A DNA stretch of 18,323 bases from contig JAFUBJ010000034.1 of NCBI GenBank assembly GCA_017460265.1, forward strand, positions 1 through 18,323, in the 5' to 3' direction. A model generated the notes under the pieces. That model made no database searches. It worked only from the letters and a program-made list of their open reading frames with translations, and had not been told where the DNA came from. The translations under genes were made by a program, and so were the position numbers. This DNA comes from Atopobiaceae bacterium. Its GTDB lineage: Bacteria; Actinomycetota; Coriobacteriia; Coriobacteriales; Atopobiaceae. This document shows positions 13,459 to 18,323 of this stretch, one piece after another; the first letter of the stretch is position 1, and each line of letters begins with the position of its first letter.

Positions 13459-16400
13459 GTGGCAGACGCCAAGATAACCAAGGCCCCGACGATGAGGCCG
13501 ACCTGCATGACGAGCCCCGCCCGCCAGTCGGGCGGCTCGCGCGTGATGAAGGTGACGTGGAAGAACCCCGCGTCGGCGACCGACAAGGGCAACGCAGCCC
13601 GCTCCGAGGGCGTCGTCGTCCACTGGGACCTGCGACTCGTGAGCCGCACGGACAGCAAGAAGACGCTCACCCGGCATGTGGACCAGAAGTTCGCCAACGC
13701 GTCGACCACGAGCGCCGAGCTGAACCTGAACTCCTTCCGCTCGCGCGAGTTCCCGAAGGAGCAGTGGACGCGCGACACCTTCTACCCCGGCGCGACCGAC
13801 AACTCCCACGAGTGGACCAAGATGTGGTGCCTGCGCTCCGTGTACTGCGGGGTGTACTACTACAACTCCAAGGGGGCGGGGCCGGGCACCATCTCGTCCA
13901 CCAACTTCAAGCAGCCCTTCAACACCACCGTGTCCAATCCCGAGCAGGACGCCGACACGGGCCACATAAGCTGCAAGGTGAGCACGCCGAAGGGCGACGA
14001 CCACCTGGAGATTCACAGCGGGTGGTGGAAGAGGACCGTCTACGACTCCCGCACGAAGAAGACCACGACCGGCACGGGCAAGATCACGCGCGGCAGCTCG
14101 GCCGCCGTCGCCTACGACGTGACCGACCGCATGCAGCTCGACTACGACCAGTACGTGCGGTTCACCGTCGAGGCGCACACGCGCGGCTACTGGGGCGACT
14201 CCGCCAAGCAGAGCAAGACGCTCTACGTGAGCTTCCCCAAGCAGCCGCAGATAGGCGGCGTGGACATCCCGAGCAAGAGCGGCTCCGACAAGGTGACCGT
14301 GCACGTGAGCACGCAGCAGGCCACGAGCGCCGCCCCGCAGCACCCCGTCACGGGCGTGCGACTGCAGGTGCTCGGGAGCTGCGAGTGGGCGAGCGAGTCG
14401 CAGATTCCCGGCAACGCCGACTGGGAGGACCTCGACGTGCAGGACGACGGCGAGTGCACGGCCATCTCGTGCACCGTCTCCGACGTGAGGCCCGAGCCGG
14501 ACACGTACACGTGGCTCCGCGTCAAGACGTGGAACCAGATAGAGAGCATCTTCTACCGCTACTCCGCGCCGTACCGCCTGAAGTCGCTCGAGACGAAGAG
14601 CCCCACGGCTGCGGGGGACGGCTGCACCATCACCGAGGCGGCTGCGGGCAGGGACGGCACGTCGGTCGTGGTCACCACCGCCTACGACGAGGACAGCCAG
14701 AACACGGGCACCGAGATAGCGTGGTCCAAGTACCGCGACGCATGGACCTCGACCGACCAGCCCGACAGCTTCGATGCGACGTGGGCGACGAACACGAGCA
14801 CGTACGAGCGAAGCGGCGTCACGAGGTACAAGGGCACGGTGCAGATAACCGTGCGCGGGCTCGACCCAGAGACGACCTACTACTTCAAGGCGCGGCGCTA
14901 CCTCGACGGCGACACGACCACCTACAGCACGTGGTCGAACATGGCCCAGTGCACGACGCTCGCCGACCCCGAGGACGGCGAGACGGGCGACACCAAGCCC
15001 AAGCCCGTGCCCGACTCCGTGACGCTCTCCGTGCCGCCGTACACCCCGCGCGGCGAGGGCGTGCCCGTCACGTGGACGTTCCAGCCGGACAGCGGCGAGG
15101 ACGTGGACGAGGACGAGGCGGCGCACCAGACCGCGTGGGGGCTGTACGTCCCCGCTGGCACCTACGCCACGGGCGGCAGGGCTAACCCCGAGTGGGTGGT
15201 CGCCACGGGAACCGACGCCAAGGGCGCCCACACCATCCCCCACGAGGGACAGGCGGGCACGCGCGGGCTCTCCGACCTCATGCTGCTCGTGGCAGAGTAC
15301 GGCGGCGAGGCGGACTCCATCGCGCTCGCCGTGCGCGTCGCGACGGGCGGCTCGTGGCGCGAGAGCGAGGCGGTCACCGCACGCATCGCCGACGTGCCGG
15401 GGCTCGTGGCACAGGCGGCTACCGTCACGGCGCAGCCGGCGCGGATAGACTTCTACAGCGACCGGCAGCCCGAGCTGACCATCGTGGTCAGGGCGCGTGG
15501 CGGCTCCGGCGAGATGCCGTGGGGCGACGCATGGCAGGCCGAGGGCGACGTCGCGTGGAGCGGCGCCAAGGCACCCGCGTGGCGCGAGTGCGACCCGACC
15601 TCCACCGAGCTCTACGCGCAGCTGCAGCGGGACCTCGCGGACGCCGCGAGCCCGACCAGCTCGACCTCGACGTGGGTGGCGGGCGCGTGGGCGTCCCCCG
15701 AGGCGGAGGCCGCGTTCGCAGAGTCGTTCGGGAGCATGGCGTCCCTCGACGGCATGGCCGCAAGCGGCACCACGCTGTCGCTCAGCATCGACAAGGGCCG
15801 CTGCCTGCGGTCGGTCGGGGCCATGCGCGTCACCGCCTACGGCGGCGGGGAGTGGTCCGAGCCGACCTCGGTCTCGTGGGCCACGTCAATCGACACCAGC
15901 GACCCGACGTACGACGCCATCTCCGTCACGCTGCCCAACGCCGCCACGGCCACCGCGCTCGCCAGCGGCACGACGGCGCTCATGCTCGACCTCTCTACCT
16001 ACGACTGGGACGCCGACGCGAGCGTTGCAGTCGCTCAGGACGCCATCGACGCCTACCTCGCGGCGGGCTACGCCTACGCGGCCACGGTGGAGCTGCCTGA
16101 CGGCCTCGACCTCTGGGACGGGGCCACCTACGACGTGAGCGCCACCGCCACCGACCCCGCCACCATGCTCACGAGCGGCGTGGCGACGTGCGCGATGGCC
16201 GTCGCGGGGGCGCGGCAGGCGCCCGAGCTCGCCGAGGTCGACGCGACGGTGACCCCGCACGACAGCTACGACGCGGACGGCAACCACACGCTCACCGCCG
16301 ACATAGCCATCGGCACGCCCGAGGGCGCCGCCGACTCCGACCGCTTCGACGTGTACCGCGTGACCCCGGACGGGGCCTACCTCGTGTACCGCGACGCATC

Positions 16401-16917
16401 GGCGGACGACGTGGTCACCGACCCCTACGCGCCCTACGGCAAGGGGGAGCTGGCCTACCGCGTGGCGGTCAGGACGGCAGACGGCGACACGAGCTGGCGC
16501 GACTTCCCGTACGAGCTCGACTTCCACGCCCTGCGCGTGGAGTTCGGGAGCCGCCACGTGGAGCTTCCGTACAACATCGTGCCGAGCGACTCCTACTCCA
16601 AGGACTTCGAGGCGCGTCGGTACATGGACGGCTCGGTGGACGGCTTCTGGAACGAGGGCGCGACGAGGAAGGCGGGCTTCTCCACCGACCTCATCAAGCT
16701 CTACGACCGCGATAGGCTGGCAGACGTGCGGGCGCTCGCCCAGCACGCGGGGCCGTGCTTCGTGCGCACGCCGGAGGGCTGCGCGTTCATGGCCGACGTG
16801 CAGGTGACCAGCATCGGCACCGACTACCGCTCGGCAGCAATCGGCGTGTCGCTCGACTGCACCGAGGTCGAGCTGACCGCACAGTACATGGGCACCACAG
16901 AGACGCAGGAGGGCTGA
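13459..16917 (+). CDS. large tail-tip protein with Fn3-like domain and distal-tail-like C-terminus
   Basis: This is a 1152-residue structural protein, starting at GTG 13459 after AGGGAGG at 13445-13451. Residues about 395-503 look like a fibronectin type III domain, with VRGLDPETTYYFKARRY near 466-482, followed by an acidic linker (about 503-515). A series of beta-rich repeats fills the middle. The C-terminal 130 residues (from about 1020) contain FGSRHVELPYNIVPSD, KDFEARRYMDGSVDGFWN and GPCFVRTPEGCAFMADVQV, a pattern common in tail-tip proteins of actinobacterial and Gram-positive prophages that I would place near the distal tail family. It directly follows the tape measure, where the distal tail protein sits. 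It may attach the tip and contribute to host adhesion. Domain calls are by eye. Confidence 0.75.
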   Translation: MADAKITKAPTMRPTCMTSPARQSGGSRVMKVTWKNPASATDKGNAARSEGVVVHWDLRLVSRTDSKKTLTRHVDQKFANASTTSAELNLNSFRSREFPKEQWTRDTFYPGATDNSHEWTKMWCLRSVYCGVYYYNSKGAGPGTISSTNFKQPFNTTVSNPEQDADTGHISCKVSTPKGDDHLEIHSGWWKRTVYDSRTKKTTTGTGKITRGSSAAVAYDVTDRMQLDYDQYVRFTVEAHTRGYWGDSAKQSKTLYVSFPKQPQIGGVDIPSKSGSDKVTVHVSTQQATSAAPQHPVTGVRLQVLGSCEWASESQIPGNADWEDLDVQDDGECTAISCTVSDVRPEPDTYTWLRVKTWNQIESIFYRYSAPYRLKSLETKSPTAAGDGCTITEAAAGRDGTSVVVTTAYDEDSQNTGTEIAWSKYRDAWTSTDQPDSFDATWATNTSTYERSGVTRYKGTVQITVRGLDPETTYYFKARRYLDGDTTTYSTWSNMAQCTTLADPEDGETGDTKPKPVPDSVTLSVPPYTPRGEGVPVTWTFQPDSGEDVDEDEAAHQTAWGLYVPAGTYATGGRANPEWVVATGTDAKGAHTIPHEGQAGTRGLSDLMLLVAEYGGEADSIALAVRVATGGSWRESEAVTARIADVPGLVAQAATVTAQPARIDFYSDRQPELTIVVRARGGSGEMPWGDAWQAEGDVAWSGAKAPAWRECDPTSTELYAQLQRDLADAASPTSSTSTWVAGAWASPEAEAAFAESFGSMASLDGMAASGTTLSLSIDKGRCLRSVGAMRVTAYGGGEWSEPTSVSWATSIDTSDPTYDAISVTLPNAATATALASGTTALMLDLSTYDWDADASVAVAQDAIDAYLAAGYAYAATVELPDGLDLWDGATYDVSATATDPATMLTSGVATCAMAVAGARQAPELAEVDATVTPHDSYDADGNHTLTADIAIGTPEGAADSDRFDVYRVTPDGAYLVYRDASADDVVTDPYAPYGKGELAYRVAVRTADGDTSWRDFPYELDFHALRVEFGSRHVELPYNIVPSDSYSKDFEARRYMDGSVDGFWNEGATRKAGFSTDLIKLYDRDRLADVRALAQHAGPCFVRTPEGCAFMADVQVTSIGTDYRSAAIGVSLDCTEVELTAQYMGTTETQEG

Positions 16918-16918
16918 C

Positions 16919-17968
16919 GTGGACTGGGGCAGGGGATACGGCTCGCTCTGGCGCGTCTACCGCGTGGACGAGTCCACGTGGGCGGACGCGGGCGCCATGG
17001 GCGGCGTGACGGCCATATCGGTCGAGCGCGACGACGGCGAGTCGAACCCGCTCATGGAGTCGGGCACGTTCACCGTTGACTCGCAGCCGACCGACGCCTT
17101 CGAGGCTGGCTACTACCGCATCGTGCTCTACGCGACGCAGGACGGCGCGACCGAGCGCGTGGACGTGGCGACCCTCTACTGCCAGAGCGCCCACCGCGAC
17201 ACGGAGCGCGGGCGCTCCGCCCACGAGGTCACGGGCGACTCCGTGCTCTACCCGGCGTCGGTCAGGCAGCTCGCGGTCGGCAGCTACTTCCCCGAGGGCG
17301 CGGGGTGCATGGCCGAGGCGGCGCGGCTGCTGCGGCAGTGCCTCCGCGCCCCCGTCACCGTGGACGACGCGGCGGACCCGACCCTCGCGTCGCACGTCGT
17401 GTTCGACGCGGGGACCACGGCGCTCGACGCCGTGCGCATGGTGCTCGGGGCGTGCGGCTGCGTGATGCAGGTGCACGGCGACGGCACGGTGCACCTCATG
17501 CGCCGCCCGACCGAGGTGTCGCTCGTGCTCGATCGCGCCAACGCGCGGCTGCTAGAGCCGCTCGTGCGGAGCGACTACGACCTCTCGGGCGTGCCGAACC
17601 GCTACTACGCGCGGCAGGGCGAGTTCCTTGAGGTCGCGACCAACGAGGACCCGGCGAGCGACTCGGGCCACCCCAAGCGCGGGTTCTGGCACGACGAGTA
17701 CGACGAGGGCCCTGTGCGCGTGGACGGCGAGACGCTCCACGGCTACGCATGCAGGCGGCTGGAAGAGATGTCGGTCGTGAGGGACACGCGGACGTACACG
17801 CGCAAGTGGTGGCCCGGCGTGCACCCCTGCGGGGTCGTGCGCGGCTCGATGCCGAGCGTGTCGCTCGACGGCGACATGCGCGTGGTGCGGCAGTCCGTCG
17901 ACTGCTCGCACGGCATCAGCGTGACAGAGGAAGCGGCCAGGGAGGTGGCGCTTTGGACAAGGGCATAA
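16919..17968 (+). CDS. tail hub-like protein (gp27/gp44-like, Tal N-terminal class)
   Basis: This 349-residue protein starts with GTG 16919, one base after the previous stop (TGACGTG). The ordered landmarks are GDSVLYPASVRQL and VGSYFPEGAG (about 105-127), a helix AEAARLLRQCL, the pair TLASHVVFDAGTTALDAVRM and GACGCVMQVHGDGTVHLMRRP (about 158-199), then GVPNRYYARQGEF and RGFWHDEYDEGPV. This order matches the hub domain found at the N-terminus of tail-associated proteins of siphoviruses, here as a separate protein without a lysin domain. It would form a ring at the tail tip beneath the distal tail protein. Its stop overlaps the next start by 16 bases. Confidence 0.75.
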   Translation: MDWGRGYGSLWRVYRVDESTWADAGAMGGVTAISVERDDGESNPLMESGTFTVDSQPTDAFEAGYYRIVLYATQDGATERVDVATLYCQSAHRDTERGRSAHEVTGDSVLYPASVRQLAVGSYFPEGAGCMAEAARLLRQCLRAPVTVDDAADPTLASHVVFDAGTTALDAVRMVLGACGCVMQVHGDGTVHLMRRPTEVSLVLDRANARLLEPLVRSDYDLSGVPNRYYARQGEFLEVATNEDPASDSGHPKRGFWHDEYDEGPVRVDGETLHGYACRRLEEMSVVRDTRTYTRKWWPGVHPCGVVRGSMPSVSLDGDMRVVRQSVDCSHGISVTEEAAREVALWTRA

Positions 17969-18323
17969 GCGCGGCGACCGCATGGCGGCTCGCCGACACG
18001 CTCAGGGGCAAGGCCGAGGTTGAGGTCCCCCAGACGGGCACGGCGACGTTCGTGCGCACCGACGCTGACGGGACCGCGTGGATACGCATCCCCGGCAACG
18101 ACTTCGACACGCCCGTCGAGGGCGGCGTCACCGCGAGTGCCAGCGCGGGCGACACGGTGAGCTACAGCATCGGCGGCGGGCGCGTGTCCGTCACGGGCAA
18201 CGTGAGCGCGCCGTCGACAAGCGCGTCGCACGTGGACGAGGTCGTTGCACCGGTTTCGGAGATGGCGCAGTCGGCGGTGCGCGACGCGGGGCTCGCCGCC
18301 GCAGCGGCTGACTCCGCCCAGGC
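17953..18323 (+). CDS. tail protein, N-terminal part (3' end outside window)
   Basis: The start is TTG 17953, placed after GGGAGGTGG at 17939-17947, inside the end of the hub gene in another frame. The frame is open to the window edge (123 codons). It reads as a short helix, then a strand-rich domain with ATFVRTDADGTAWIRIPG, a TPV segment, and SAGDTVSYSIGGGRVSVTGN. This is the small beta domain seen at the beginning of many tail-tip or fibre proteins of Gram-positive phages. From about residue 93 it turns into an Ala-rich helix (VAPVSEMAQSAVRDAGLAAAAA), likely a coiled coil. Probably the next part of the tail tip or a fibre; its full length is unknown. Confidence 0.7.
   Translation, partial: MDKGISAATAWRLADTLRGKAEVEVPQTGTATFVRTDADGTAWIRIPGNDFDTPVEGGVTASASAGDTVSYSIGGGRVSVTGNVSAPSTSASHVDEVVAPVSEMAQSAVRDAGLAAAAADSAQ

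Noticed and set aside
11611..15243. Very long open frame on the minus strand (about 1210 codons) antisense to the tape measure and tail-tip genes
   Set aside because: It results from high GC and the codon pattern of the real + strand genes, which leave few stops in that antisense frame. Its protein is Arg-, Val-, His- and Gly-rich without recognisable domains, and the + strand genes have clear families and ribosome sites.
1..18323. CRISPR arrays, insertion sequences, integrase or attachment sites
   Set aside because: No direct-repeat array, transposase-like frame or integrase was found; the window covers only packaging, head and tail genes.

Overview
The window is an 18.3 kb stretch of a temperate-type tailed phage or prophage. 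It holds the packaging, head and tail module of a siphovirus, with every gene on the + strand and tightly packed. Base composition is high-GC (hand counts of single 60-base lines give roughly 72-77% in ordinary structural genes), GTG and TTG starts are used, and Shine-Dalgarno sites are strong (AGGAGG-type). Protein families and composition fit a phage of a high-GC Actinomycetota host, perhaps a gut Coriobacteriia-type bacterium; the host assignment is inference only.

Layout: (1) 1-271, the 3' end of an HNH endonuclease and a short non-coding gap; (2) 272-2147, small and large terminase subunits; (3) 2162-4961, a portal protein fused in one reading frame to a Mu-F head-morphogenesis domain and then to an extra C-terminal domain of about 120 residues, followed by a small acidic gene that overlaps its 3' end; (4) 4962-5372, a DUF6275-like gene between two look-alike intrinsic terminators; (5) 5373-7603, prohead protease, HK97-fold major capsid protein and a 50-residue gene; (6) 7608-9199, four connector or neck genes; (7) 9212-10623, major tail protein and a G/GT tail-assembly chaperone pair with a probable -1 frameshift; (8) 10642-18323, tape measure protein, a 1152-residue tail-tip protein, a hub-like protein and the start of another tail protein that runs off the window.

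The genes act in order. HNH protein and terminase cut and pump DNA through the portal into a capsid whose protein is processed by the protease. Connector proteins close the head. The tail tube polymerises around the tape measure with help from the chaperones and carries a tip complex at its end.

The most interesting part is 3540-5009. GC falls well below that of the neighbours (down to about 40-55% by hand count). The MuF domain carries a C-terminal extension with the layout of a phage polymorphic toxin, and the overlapping acidic gene has the layout of an immunity gene. A perfect TATAAT lies inside the end of the toxin reading frame and an intrinsic terminator follows the immunity gene, so immunity may be its own transcription unit, expressed in the lysogen apart from the late operon. 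Because the toxin is fused to the portal, up to one ring's worth of copies could ride in each virion, possibly freed by the protease encoded next door.
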